Shown here: positions 34,146-42,329 of the stretch, piece after piece
How the letters are laid out: each line of letters opens with the position of its first letter
Position numbering within the stretch: the stretch's first letter is position 1
NCBI GenBank assembly: GCA_902363335.1
Contig: CABIZV010000001.1
Coordinates: 744,001 to 808,000, forward strand
DNA: 64,000 nucleotides
DNA from: Enterobacteriaceae bacterium
GTDB lineage: Bacteria > Pseudomonadota > Gammaproteobacteria > Enterobacterales > Enterobacteriaceae
Direction: 5' to 3'
Position numbers and translations under genes: made by a program
Notes under the pieces: generated by a model
Database searches by the model: none
Told to the model about the DNA's origin: nothing
Seen by the model: only the letters and a program-made list of their open reading frames with translations

Positions 34146-35216
34146 CTAAGGCAGCCGCGAATATTCTTCATCACTCACCGGTTCCAGCCACTCGTTTGAC
34201 GCCCCGGGTGCCGGAACTTCTACCGCAATGTGGGCAAACCAGCTATCGTGCGCGGCGCCGTGCCAATGTTTTGTCCCCGGCGGAATATTCACCACATCCC
34301 CCGTTTTCAGCTCACGGGCCGGTTCCCCCCATGCCTGATACCAACCGCGACCGCCGGTGACCAGTAAAATCTGCCCGCCTTGATGGTGGATATGCCAGAA
34401 GTTACGACAGCCCGGTTCAAACGCGACGTTGCCGATCGTGACCCCTTCACGCGACAGCATGGTCAGATAGCTGGTGCCGGTAAAATATTTCGCATAGGCT
34501 TCGTTTTTCTCACCGCGCGGAAAAACGCTATTGCCATCAAATGCCGCGTTTATTCCCGCATCAGCGCGCGCCGTTTTAGAAGATGAGTCGTTCAGATACT
34601 GACTTAGCACCGCGTGGGCATGGGTGGCAATATCCACAGGACATTTCGCAGCGAGTACGGCGACGAAAGCGTGCAACTGCTCCGTGGTGATGCCGTTGTG
34701 CTGGCTAATCGCAAAATGGCTTTTAAGCTGGCTTTCCGCACCGGGAATGGCCGCCAGCGCTGACAGCGTGGCCAGCTCGCGCGTGGGCCAGTCCAGCACA
34801 TCACGCTGGAAAATATCGCCAAACAGATGCGCTTTCAGATACACGTCGATGCCTGGCGCAAAATCAAACAGCGGCCCGCTCACCGACTTCCCCACCAGCT
34901 GCGTCTGGGTGGCAGTGCCCGCAGCCAGGCTATCCCAATCCTGAGGTGGTGGCGTGGGTTCAGCCCCCTCCTCGTCCACAATCCCGCTGTCTTTACGGGC
35001 GTTGACCACCGCCATAAAACAGCCCAACGCGTTCAGGCTGCGCGGAAAACCGCAGTAGGCATAAAGCTGCACCAGAAGTTCTTTAACTTCATTTACGCTG
35101 AGCCCAGCATCCAGACCTTCGTGAAGGGCGAGAGTTAACGTTTCCATATCGCCGCGAGCGGCCAATGCCGCAATCGGGATTATCGCCTGCTGGCGAGCAT
35201 TCAGAGGGTTTTGCAT
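34146..35216 (-). CDS. Carboxymuconolactone decarboxylase-family/cupin fusion protein
   Basis: About 356 residues with three parts. Residues 1-90 are a carboxymuconolactone decarboxylase (CMD, AhpD-like) helical domain with EVKELLVQLYAYCGFPRSLNAL. Residues 120-200 are a second, degenerate CMD domain. Residues 255-345 are a cupin with HIHHQGGQ and PPGTKHWHG, the two metal-binding motifs, in which the usual Glu of motif 1 is Gln. The ATG at 35216 follows GGAG at eight bases; a start 36 bases upstream is less likely. Similar fusions occur widely in proteobacteria without a settled function; oxidative or aromatic-compound detoxification is a guess. Confidence 0.8.
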   Translation of the reverse strand: MQNPLNARQQAIIPIAALAARGDMETLTLALHEGLDAGLSVNEVKELLVQLYAYCGFPRSLNALGCFMAVVNARKDSGIVDEEGAEPTPPPQDWDSLAAGTATQTQLVGKSVSGPLFDFAPGIDVYLKAHLFGDIFQRDVLDWPTRELATLSALAAIPGAESQLKSHFAISQHNGITTEQLHAFVAVLAAKCPVDIATHAHAVLSQYLNDSSSKTARADAGINAAFDGNSVFPRGEKNEAYAKYFTGTSYLTMLSREGVTIGNVAFEPGCRNFWHIHHQGGQILLVTGGRGWYQAWGEPARELKTGDVVNIPPGTKHWHGAAHDSWFAHIAVEVPAPGASNEWLEPVSDEEYSRLP

Positions 35217-35499
35217 GATGATATCTCCAGGTGGGGAAACCGCAGCTCCCACGCTAATGGGTGAATGGAAAAATATAATGCGTTGATATAAGAATGATTA
35301 GACGGGGAAATCAGAACTGACCTATGAGCTAATTTCATTAATCGTGAAACTATCAATGCGAACAAAATATTCATCACACAAATAATGCATTTCATGCTTC
35401 TTTCGCAGCATTTCATTCCCGTTTTCAGGCATTTAATGCGGATATTTACCGCTGGCGGATAAAAAAGGCTACAGTCGTGTTTATTTGCCGGACTTCCCC

Positions 35500-36801
35500 A
35501 TGCTGACTCTACGCCCAACGCGTGAAAACCTGCTTTCCGGTTTTCAATGGTTTTTCTTTATCTTTTGCAACACCGTCGTCGTGCCTCCGACGCTGGTTTC
35601 CGCCTTCCATCTGCCGGAAAGCAGCTTGCTGATGCTAACGCAGTATGCCTTTCTCACCACCGCCATTGCCTGTTTATTGCAGGTCTTTATCGGCCACCGA
35701 CGCGCAATTATGGAAGGGCCAACCGGCCTGTGGTGGGGAACCATCCTGACGATTACCCTGGCTGAAGCGTCACGCGGCACGCCGCTGAACGATATTGCCA
35801 GCAGTCTGGCGGTGGGCATTGCTATCTCCGCCGTGATGACCATCGTTATCGGCATCAGCGGGTTGGGAAGCCGACTCGCGCGCCTATTCACGCCATCGGT
35901 GATGGTGGTGTTTATGCTGTTACTCGGCGCCCAGCTAACGACCATCTTTTTTAAGGGCATGCTCGGGCTACCTTTTGGCATGGCCAAATCTACCGTCAGT
36001 CTTTCGCTGGCGCCGTTTGCTATGGCGGTCGCGGTGATGTTTTTTGTTATTGGGCTGATTGTGTTTTTACCCCAACGTATTTCACGCTACGCGCTGCTTA
36101 TCGGCACGGTGATTGGCTGGGCCATGTGGCGGCTGTTTTTTGGCGGTGGGGACATCAATTCTGCTAGCCTGCACTGGCAGTGGTTCCCACTGGGCAATCA
36201 TGGCACGCTGTCGCCGGGTATTATTTTGACCGCAGTGATAACTGGCCTTGTGAATATCAGCAATACCTACGGCGCACTCCGCGGTACGGATACCTTCTAT
36301 CCGCAGGCAACTCCTGATAACGGGCATTACCGTCGGAGCTTTATTATCTCGGGCTTCGTTACCCTGCTGACCGTACCATTGGCCGTGGTGCCTTTTTCGC
36401 CGTTCGTGTCGTCGGTTGGCCTGCTCACGCAAACGGGTGACAGTTCGCAGAAATCATTCTTATACGGCGCGCTATTATTCCTGATTGTCGCCATCGTGAC
36501 CCCGCTCACCCAGTTCTTCTGCGCCATTCCGCTGGGCGTCAGCAGCGCGGTGATGCTGGTCTCCTACTTACCCCTGCTCTTTTCAAGCCTGGTCTTTAGC
36601 CAGCAGGTCAAACTGACCTCGCGCAATATCTACCGCCTGGCCTTACCGCTGTTTGTTGGGCTGTTTTTGATGAGTTTGCCGCCGGTGTATCTACAGGATA
36701 TTCCGCTGACCATTCGCCCCCTGCTGAGTAACGGGCTTTTAGTCGGGATTTTGTTTGCGGTAGTGGTGGATAATCTTATTCCGTGGGACAGGCTTAAGTA
36801 G
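35500..36801 (+). CDS. Uracil/xanthine permease family transporter, YbbY-like
   Basis: Inner-membrane nucleobase transporter of the NCS2 family with about 12-14 hydrophobic segments. From the ATG at 35500 it is 433 aa, the length of E. coli YbbY, and long stretches (for example LLSGFQWFFFIFCNTVVVPP and PPVYLQDIPLTIRPLLSNGL) closely resemble it. An in-frame TTG at 35485 is less likely. E. coli ybbY lies in the allantoin/glyoxylate gene cluster, none of which is present here, so orthology is uncertain. The substrate is probably a purine or pyrimidine base. Confidence 0.8.
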   Translation: MLTLRPTRENLLSGFQWFFFIFCNTVVVPPTLVSAFHLPESSLLMLTQYAFLTTAIACLLQVFIGHRRAIMEGPTGLWWGTILTITLAEASRGTPLNDIASSLAVGIAISAVMTIVIGISGLGSRLARLFTPSVMVVFMLLLGAQLTTIFFKGMLGLPFGMAKSTVSLSLAPFAMAVAVMFFVIGLIVFLPQRISRYALLIGTVIGWAMWRLFFGGGDINSASLHWQWFPLGNHGTLSPGIILTAVITGLVNISNTYGALRGTDTFYPQATPDNGHYRRSFIISGFVTLLTVPLAVVPFSPFVSSVGLLTQTGDSSQKSFLYGALLFLIVAIVTPLTQFFCAIPLGVSSAVMLVSYLPLLFSSLVFSQQVKLTSRNIYRLALPLFVGLFLMSLPPVYLQDIPLTIRPLLSNGLLVGILFAVVVDNLIPWDRLK

Positions 36802-36835
36802 GCATTTCCAGATAACGGTATTAATGAGAAACAAC

Positions 36836-36857
36836 AACGGGCACCCAGGTGCCCGTT
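36836..36857. terminator. Hairpin between the YbbY-like gene and glgS
   Basis: AACGGGCACC pairs with GGTGCCCGTT around a tiny loop, between two convergent genes. T-richness follows on the minus-strand side, so it may serve both. Confidence 0.7.
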
Positions 36858-36862
36858 AACGT

Positions 36863-37069
36863 TTAACACACTTCCAGCGCTCGCTCTTTTGCCCTTGTGG
36901 CCTGCTGTATGTAAAGCTCGTATCGTGCCTCAAACCAGGTTCTTTGCTGTTCGCTCATGTTTCCCGTCACGGCATGGATATCAACGGGTTGACCAAGCGA
37001 CTGCATACGGGCAAAACTGCGAGCCAAAAAATCAAAATTGGTTAGTGCCTGTGGATCCTGTTTCTGCAT
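36863..37069 (-). CDS. glgS: GlgS/ScoR surface composition regulator
   Basis: Small helical protein of 68 aa. The core NFDFLARSFARM, VDI.AVTGNM and RTWFEARYELY is clearly that of E. coli GlgS, first linked to glycogen accumulation and later shown to reduce motility and biofilm surface structures. The ATG at 37069 follows GGAGGG at seven bases; a start 33 bases further upstream has no such signal. In E. coli glgS is near 68 min, far from these neighbours, so it has moved or is a separate copy. Confidence 0.88.
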   Translation of the reverse strand: MQKQDPQALTNFDFLARSFARMQSLGQPVDIHAVTGNMSEQQRTWFEARYELYIQQATRAKERALEVC

Positions 37070-37319
37070 TGCATATCCCTCCGAGCTGGTGATCATTTTC
37101 AAGGTTATATGCTTTCCTGTTTCCAGTATTCGCCTGTTATCGACTCTTTTTTGTACAATGCGTGCGCATATGACCGCGTGACTTCACACTTCAGCTGTCT
37201 CCCGACGCCCTGGTAGCGCTTCGTGCGAAATACGCGACCAGTGTCACAACTGAGTACATCCATCAACATTTTTGCAATATACTGTGTTAAGAGTAGAACA
37301 GAAAAAACGAAGGTGAAGA

Positions 37320-37460
37320 ATGGAAATAGATCTCGATAACCTGGTCTTTGATGGACTGGATGAAGCACAAGAGCGCAATGCAGAACGTCTGGACGACGCA
37401 GACAAGAAGGCACAGGCGATTATTGCTGACGATGATTGCGGCGACGCTTGCAAAATCTGA
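37320..37460 (+). CDS. Unrecognised 46-aa acidic protein with a C-terminal Cys pair
   Basis: The product starts MEIDLDNLVFDGLDEAQERN, about one third of its residues are Asp or Glu, and it ends DDDCGDACKI (C-x3-C). It has a GAAGG ribosome binding site seven bases before the ATG, a TATACT -10-like sequence at 37278-37283, and an excellent terminator three bases after the stop, so it is a self-contained small gene. I do not recognise the family. The shape (charged helical leader, short Cys-containing tail) is compatible with a metal-binding peptide or a ribosomally made peptide precursor, but no maturation gene can be assigned with confidence. Confidence 0.7.
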   Translation: MEIDLDNLVFDGLDEAQERNAERLDDADKKAQAIIADDDCGDACKI

Positions 37461-37463
37461 TAA

Positions 37464-37499
37464 AAAAAACCGACATTTAGTGTCGGTTTTTTATTTTAT
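37464..37499 (+). terminator. Rho-independent terminator of the 46-aa gene
   Basis: AACCGACA pairs perfectly with TGTCGGTT across four or five bases, preceded by A-run and followed by a T-rich tail. It starts about three bases after the stop codon; it may also serve the convergent oxygenase gene. Confidence 0.9.
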
Positions 37500-37559
37500 G
37501 GGATGCATTTCCATTTTAATTAATTGCTCATCCAGCGAGCTTCCCGGCACCGGTATCCC

Positions 37560-38426
37560 TTAGCGGCCCACGCGTCGCAACGCGCAGTGATACGCCCCGT
37601 TTCTGACCGACCGTCTGAGTACGGCAGCAATAGCATGAACGCTACTGCGCACTATCCGCTGCTCAAGCGGGCTTAACCGTAGCCCCAACATCTCCTGCGC
37701 CCAGGGTGGCAACAGATCGATACCGGCCTTAATAAATATCGTCCCCGCGGGCTGTGTCAATCGCCCCGGCAAGCGGGTGGTCATCAGCACGTGCGCCACT
37801 TCCAGAGTACGTTCATCACAGCGAAGCTGTGGACACATGTTATCCAGATAGTCGGCGACCGCCTGCGGCGTTTTCGGCACGTTTACCGCGCCTAGCCGTT
37901 CAGCAATACTTGCCGATTCAATAAAATATTGCGCCTGACGTGACGGTGTCACGATGATGCGGCGATAGCGCAGGTGTGAGGCCATAAATGAGCTGCACTC
38001 GGCAACGTGCACCCAGGTGAGAAGCTCCGGATCGCTTGCGGCATACGGTGTACCGTCGCTATCGGTGCCGTTTACGCGCAGATGGATGGCTTTCACTTTG
38101 GCAATCAGCCGCTCGGCGTCCGGCACCGTCGCATAGGTGGTGGCAGAGATAAATTGGCTGGTGCGTCGCAGACGTCCGAAGATATCTTCCCGGAAGTTAG
38201 AATGGTCCCAGACCCCCGCCAACGCCAATGGGTGAAGCATCTGTAACAGCAAGGCGCTGATGCCGCCGCACAGCATGGAGGTAAAATCGCCGTGCACCGG
38301 CCAGATAGCCGATTGCGGGCCAAACAGACCCGGCTCGCCTTTCGGATGTTCGAAATCGATCTCGTTAAGCGAAATCCCGGTCAGCCCCAGCACCTGCTGT
38401 TCAATACGTTGACGTAGCCACTCCAT
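37560..38426 (-). CDS. MpaB/rubber-oxygenase-like (DUF2236) family protein
   Basis: A 288-residue protein with the features I associate with the DUF2236/oxygenase MpaB family: an N-terminal segment GPQSAIWPVHGDFTSMLCGGISALLLQMLHPLALAGVWDHS, a later HLRVNGTDSDGTPYAASDPELLTWVH, and further conserved R and H residues expected to hold heme. No signal peptide is present, so it is probably cytoplasmic. The ATG follows GGGGAAAGG. It lies 17 bases after the dehydrogenase gene, so the two are co-translated. Members include latex-clearing proteins and fungal MpaB; the enterobacterial function is not known. Confidence 0.72.
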   Translation of the reverse strand: MEWLRQRIEQQVLGLTGISLNEIDFEHPKGEPGLFGPQSAIWPVHGDFTSMLCGGISALLLQMLHPLALAGVWDHSNFREDIFGRLRRTSQFISATTYATVPDAERLIAKVKAIHLRVNGTDSDGTPYAASDPELLTWVHVAECSSFMASHLRYRRIIVTPSRQAQYFIESASIAERLGAVNVPKTPQAVADYLDNMCPQLRCDERTLEVAHVLMTTRLPGRLTQPAGTIFIKAGIDLLPPWAQEMLGLRLSPLEQRIVRSSVHAIAAVLRRSVRNGAYHCALRRVGR

Positions 38427-38443
38427 GACCTTTCCCCGTTTGT

Positions 38444-39319
38444 TTAGCCCTGTCGCGCGTTATCAAGCCAGGCGTACACCGCGGCCAGGTCCTGTTCCGC
38501 AAGCCCTCCCTCGGCCGCCTGTGCCCACAACGCTGTGATGTCACTCATCATCGGCATCGTCCCCAGTGGCGCGTTGGCGAGCGCCAGACGCGCATCCTTG
38601 AGCGCATGCTGGAGCTGCATCTGCGGGGTATAATCCTCTTTGCGGATCATCTCCAGCTTGCCCTTCACATACGGAGCCGCCAGCGGGCCGCCTTCCAGCG
38701 TTTCCCACAGCTGCTCGGGAGTGAAACCAAACTGTTTTGCCAGCTGCATACTTTCCGCCACGCCCTGCATCATCGCAATCAGCCAGGCATTGATCACCAG
38801 CTTCATTTTCTGGCTGTTCCCGGCTTCACCGTACCATTGGGTGCCGCGGGAAATGGCATCAAATACATGTTGTGCCGCGCCCGCCCGTGATTTGTCGCCG
38901 CTGGCCATCACCAGAATCTGCGCGTTCTCCGCCGGCGCTTTCGTGCCGGATACCGGGGCATCAAGATAGAGCATATCCGGGCGCAGTGACGCCAAAAGCG
39001 CGATAGACTCAGCGGTTTCCTGAATCCCAATCGTCCCCATCTGGCAGAAGGTGGCCCCTTGCGGACAGGACTGCGCGATGGTGCGAATACAGCTAAGTGT
39101 CGCCTCGCCGTCGGTCAGCATGGCGATAATGACCTCGGCATCCTCTACCGCCAGCGGCGCATCATTACACAATTGCAGACCGTGAATCTCGAGATCGTCA
39201 CCGCGCCCTGGCGTTCGGTTCCAGCCGAATACGGTAAACCCTTTTTTCAGCAGATTGGCGGCAAACGCGTGCCCCATTGCGCCTAATCCCAACACCGCTA
39301 CCACAGGCAATGCCTTCAT
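38444..39319 (-). CDS. NAD(P)-dependent beta-hydroxyacid dehydrogenase family protein
   Basis: 291 residues related to 3-hydroxyisobutyrate dehydrogenase, GarR and GlxR. The Rossmann motif is VLGLGAMGHAFAANLLKKG (residues 8-26); the substrate segment LDAPVSGTKAPAENAQILVM replaces the usual DAPVSGG, and the catalytic Lys region GNSQKMKLVINAWL is present. The ATG follows AGGAG. It is preceded on the same strand by a 102-base gap that contains an 8-base inverted repeat, so it may have its own promoter or be continued from the iron operon. Substrate unknown. Confidence 0.8.
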   Translation of the reverse strand: MKALPVVAVLGLGAMGHAFAANLLKKGFTVFGWNRTPGRGDDLEIHGLQLCNDAPLAVEDAEVIIAMLTDGEATLSCIRTIAQSCPQGATFCQMGTIGIQETAESIALLASLRPDMLYLDAPVSGTKAPAENAQILVMASGDKSRAGAAQHVFDAISRGTQWYGEAGNSQKMKLVINAWLIAMMQGVAESMQLAKQFGFTPEQLWETLEGGPLAAPYVKGKLEMIRKEDYTPQMQLQHALKDARLALANAPLGTMPMMSDITALWAQAAEGGLAEQDLAAVYAWLDNARQG

Positions 39320-39359
39320 TTCGTTCTCCTAATCGATTCGGTCATTTTAATTAGCCTGA

Positions 39360-39392
39360 TGATTATCAGACCAAAATGCAACCGGATAATCA
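39360..39392. promoter_or_regulatory. Inverted repeat upstream of the dehydrogenase gene
   Basis: TGATTATC (39360-39367) and GATAATCA (39385-39392) are perfect complements 17 bases apart, in the gap between the RpiR regulator gene and the dehydrogenase gene. It could be an operator or an RNA hairpin; the AT-rich half sites also resemble Fur half sites. Confidence 0.45.
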
Positions 39393-39421
39393 GGCGAGCG
39401 CCCAGGATTGTCTGATGGCAT

Positions 39422-40321
39422 TCAGCCTTTTCGCCCCCCTGACTTGCCAATAGCTTTGTGCAGGTCGTTAATACGCTTCATCGAACGCAGGGTACGCTGC
39501 GAGGTCGTCGAGGCCACTGACAGCACCAGCATTTCCAGGCCTACCATCACCGTTCCGTGCAGCGGTACACGGCCATTTTCTCCCCGGGGTACATGCACCA
39601 CGACCTGCGACATTTCGCTAAACCGCGAGTCGGAGGCCTGGGTGAGTAAAATGGTGGGAATGCCCAATCGCGCCGCTTCACGCAGCGTCGTTAGCCCTTC
39701 CCTGTGTGGTGATTTCTGCGCCATCATAATCAGTACATCACCGCGTTGCAGGCTGACAAGCTGCTCCGCCAGACTAAAGCCGGTGCGGTTTAAGACGTAC
39801 GATGGCAGGCCGATACGGCTAAACAGACGCGCGGTATATTCACTTAAAATACCCGATGCCCCGATACCAAACAGCGCCACCTGGCGGGCCTCGGTAAGCA
39901 GAGCCACCGCTTGCGCAATCGCCGTTCGGTTTTCAGTACTTGCCAGCATTTCACAGGCGCGAAGATGTCCTTCAAGAACAAAATCGATGCTGGAGTTCAC
40001 ATCGCTGGTCAATGCCCCGACCGTGGAGGCCATTTTTTCCGATGAGGTAATGGTCGGGCCAAACCAGTGCTGGAGGGTATGTTTAAGATCGCGCAGACCG
40101 GCAAAACCCAGCGCCTGAATCGCCCGCACCACCGTGGCGTCCGAGGTTTGCGTCGCCTGCGCAATTTCCATCGCCGTATGGTCAAGCACCGCTTCACGGT
40201 TATCGTCAATCCAGTTCACCACCGCCAGCAAACGGGGAGAAAGCTGTCCGCTGCGGCTTTTCACACGTTCGCCGAATAAATCGACTCGGCGTTTTTCTTT
40301 GCGCGATGCTACCGGTTTCAT
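39422..40321 (-). CDS. RpiR/MurR-family regulator (HTH plus SIS domain)
   Basis: 299 residues. The N-terminal RpiR helix-turn-helix (about 20-85) contains MEIAQATQTSDATVVRAIQALGFAGLRDLK; the C-terminal SIS sugar-isomerase-like domain (about 135-260) contains VALFGIGASGILSEYTARLFSRIG. RpiR regulators usually bind a phosphosugar and control sugar catabolism. Here the start overlaps the stop of a siderophore binding-protein gene by four bases (ATGA), with GGAGGCG as ribosome binding site, so it is part of an iron-uptake operon, an unusual setting. Confidence 0.88.
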   Translation of the reverse strand: MKPVASRKEKRRVDLFGERVKSRSGQLSPRLLAVVNWIDDNREAVLDHTAMEIAQATQTSDATVVRAIQALGFAGLRDLKHTLQHWFGPTITSSEKMASTVGALTSDVNSSIDFVLEGHLRACEMLASTENRTAIAQAVALLTEARQVALFGIGASGILSEYTARLFSRIGLPSYVLNRTGFSLAEQLVSLQRGDVLIMMAQKSPHREGLTTLREAARLGIPTILLTQASDSRFSEMSQVVVHVPRGENGRVPLHGTVMVGLEMLVLSVASTTSQRTLRSMKRINDLHKAIGKSGGRKG

Positions 40322-41268
40322 TTCGCCTCCTGCGGGATAGGGCGTCCGGCAATTTGCGACTGCACTTGCGCCACCAGCAGGCTGAGCGCCGCGTAGGAGT
40401 TAGAGATGACCTCTTCGCGCGGCAACAGAATGTAATGTCCGGTGCGGCAGGCGCGCATAAAATCGCACCAACCCGGCATGACTTTTTCCATGTCATTAAT
40501 CTCATCTTGCGGTTTACCGCCGGTATCCGAGCGCCAGGTGGCGAACAGAAAATCGGCATCGAGGTCGGGCAATTGCTCGGCGCTAACATCTATGCGTTCA
40601 CCATCAGGAATACGCTCAATCAGCGGCGGGAAACGGAAACCGGCATCGCGCAGCACGCGTCCCAGCGAGTGATAGGAATGATGGACGGTGATTTTGCCAT
40701 TGTTGGCCTGAATGACTGAGACGCTGATGCTGTGGGTTTGAATGGTACGTTTGAGCTGCGCTATTTGCGCCTGATAGCGGTGGTCAAGCACCGCCAGTCG
40801 AGCCTCGGTGCCGGTTAAATGCGCCAGCTTGCTATAGATGCGCGGTGCGCTCCCCAAAAGGTGATCGATACTGACCGTCGGCGCAATTTTCGCCAGTTGC
40901 TCAATCGGCACATTGCGATTGGGTTCGGTAATAATAAGATCCGGTTTGGCTGCCGCGACGGCTTCAAGATCGATATCAGCGGTGCCGATAAACTGGATAT
41001 CGCTGTTATCAAAATCAATACCGGTTAACTGGGCGCTGGAACGCAGGTAGTGGCTGCCGTCAGGCCGCGTACGCCCGTGGCTGGCAACGGGCGGCACGCC
41101 AAGCTCAATCAGCGGAATGGTGATATCGAGATCGTGCATCGATACAATGCGCTGGGGATGCAGCGGAACCTGCACCACGCGCCCAAGATCGTCGGTAAAT
41201 GCCTGGGTTTGCGCCAATGCCGACGCGCTAAACAGACACAAAAAAGACCACAGCCCACGTACAGTCAT
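40318..41268 (-). CDS. Periplasmic iron-siderophore binding protein (FecB/FhuD-like)
   Basis: 316 residues; an N-terminal signal peptide probably ends at ALA before QTQAF, with no lipobox, so the protein is soluble in the periplasm. The class III binding-protein fold shows FTDDLGRVVQVPLHPQRIVSMHD at the start and KPDLIITEPNRNVPIEQLAKIAPTVSID in the first lobe. The ATG follows GAGGA. Its gene is between permease and RpiR genes, with gaps of eight and minus four bases. It should deliver a ferric siderophore to the two permeases; the ligand is not determined. Confidence 0.88.
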   Translation of the reverse strand: MTVRGLWSFLCLFSASALAQTQAFTDDLGRVVQVPLHPQRIVSMHDLDITIPLIELGVPPVASHGRTRPDGSHYLRSSAQLTGIDFDNSDIQFIGTADIDLEAVAAAKPDLIITEPNRNVPIEQLAKIAPTVSIDHLLGSAPRIYSKLAHLTGTEARLAVLDHRYQAQIAQLKRTIQTHSISVSVIQANNGKITVHHSYHSLGRVLRDAGFRFPPLIERIPDGERIDVSAEQLPDLDADFLFATWRSDTGGKPQDEINDMEKVMPGWCDFMRACRTGHYILLPREEVISNSYAALSLLVAQVQSQIAGRPIPQEAK

Positions 41269-41276
41269 CGAAATCC

Positions 41277-42329
41277 TCAGAAAGCGTCACGACGACGCCA
41301 CAGCAGTAAAATAAAGAACGGGCAGCCAATCAGCGAAATAATGATCCCGGCCGGAATTTGCAGCGGCGCAAAGGCCAGTCGCCCCACGGTATCGGTCAAC
41401 AGCACCAGCAACGCGCCAATCAACGCACTGCCGCTCAGCAGCGCGACCTGCCCTCCGCGCAGCACAAATCGGGCCATATGCGGGGCCATCAGGCCAACAA
41501 AACCCAGGCTACCGACGCACGACACGCTGGCTGCCGTCAGCAAAACCGGGGCGAAAAATCGTAGCAGTGTCAGACGAGATAAACGCACGCCCAGCCCGCT
41601 CGCCATTTGATTGCCAAGCAGCGCCACATCCGCGGCGCGAGCGGTGAGATACAGGATAACGACTGCCGGTAACGCCCACGCGACGGCAACCGCTAACAGT
41701 GGCCAGGTGGCGGCGTGCAAACTTCCCGCAAGCCAGGTCATCGCGGTCTGAACATCGCGGATGTCGGCGGTGGTGACAAACAGCGCCATCGCCGCCGCCA
41801 GTGTCCAGGAGACGCCGATGCCAATAAGAATAAAACGCGGACGAGAGAGATCGCGCGCCAGCACGATGACCAACAACGCCACCAGCACGCCGCCGAGCAT
41901 CCCGGCCACCGGTCGCCATACCAGGCTTAACGACGGAAAGACGAGGATGAGCGTCAACACGACCATACTGGTGCCCTCCTTGACGCCGATAAGCCCCGGA
42001 TCCGCCAGTCCGTTACGTGTAATAGACTGCATAGCTGCCCCCGCCAAGCCCAGCATTCCACCGCAGAAGATTGCCATCAATAGCCGAGGCAGACGGATGT
42101 CACGCACAATGTAAACCTGCTGAGCGCTTAACGCCTGCGGGTAAAACAGCGCCCGGCCTATCGCACTCGTGGGGATAGCTAACGTCCCGCGCGTGACGCT
42201 ATAAATCAGCAATAGGAGGGTAAGCGAGACCAGAACGGCGGCAATCTTCACCCTTCGCGGGCTCAGTAATAGGCGCCACGGCCCAAAGGCCAGCGGGCGG
42301 AACCCGGCTTTTTGCACCGCACGCGTCAT
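41277..42329 (-). CDS. Iron-siderophore ABC permease (FecCD family), second subunit
   Basis: 350 residues with about nine or ten membrane helices of the BtuC/FecD type. The motifs GGMLGLAGAAMQSITRNGLADPGLIGV, which interacts with the ATPase region, and GFVGLMAPHMARFVLRG are characteristic. Its start overlaps the stop of the first permease gene by ATGA, so synthesis is coupled. It pairs with that permease as a heterodimer. Confidence 0.92.
   Translation of the reverse strand: MTRAVQKAGFRPLAFGPWRLLLSPRRVKIAAVLVSLTLLLLIYSVTRGTLAIPTSAIGRALFYPQALSAQQVYIVRDIRLPRLLMAIFCGGMLGLAGAAMQSITRNGLADPGLIGVKEGTSMVVLTLILVFPSLSLVWRPVAGMLGGVLVALLVIVLARDLSRPRFILIGIGVSWTLAAAMALFVTTADIRDVQTAMTWLAGSLHAATWPLLAVAVAWALPAVVILYLTARAADVALLGNQMASGLGVRLSRLTLLRFFAPVLLTAASVSCVGSLGFVGLMAPHMARFVLRGGQVALLSGSALIGALLVLLTDTVGRLAFAPLQIPAGIIISLIGCPFFILLLWRRRDAF

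Noticed and set aside
37105..37453. Minus-strand frames opposite the 46-codon gene
   Set aside because: No start signals and basic, low-complexity products; the plus-strand gene has ribosome binding site and terminator.
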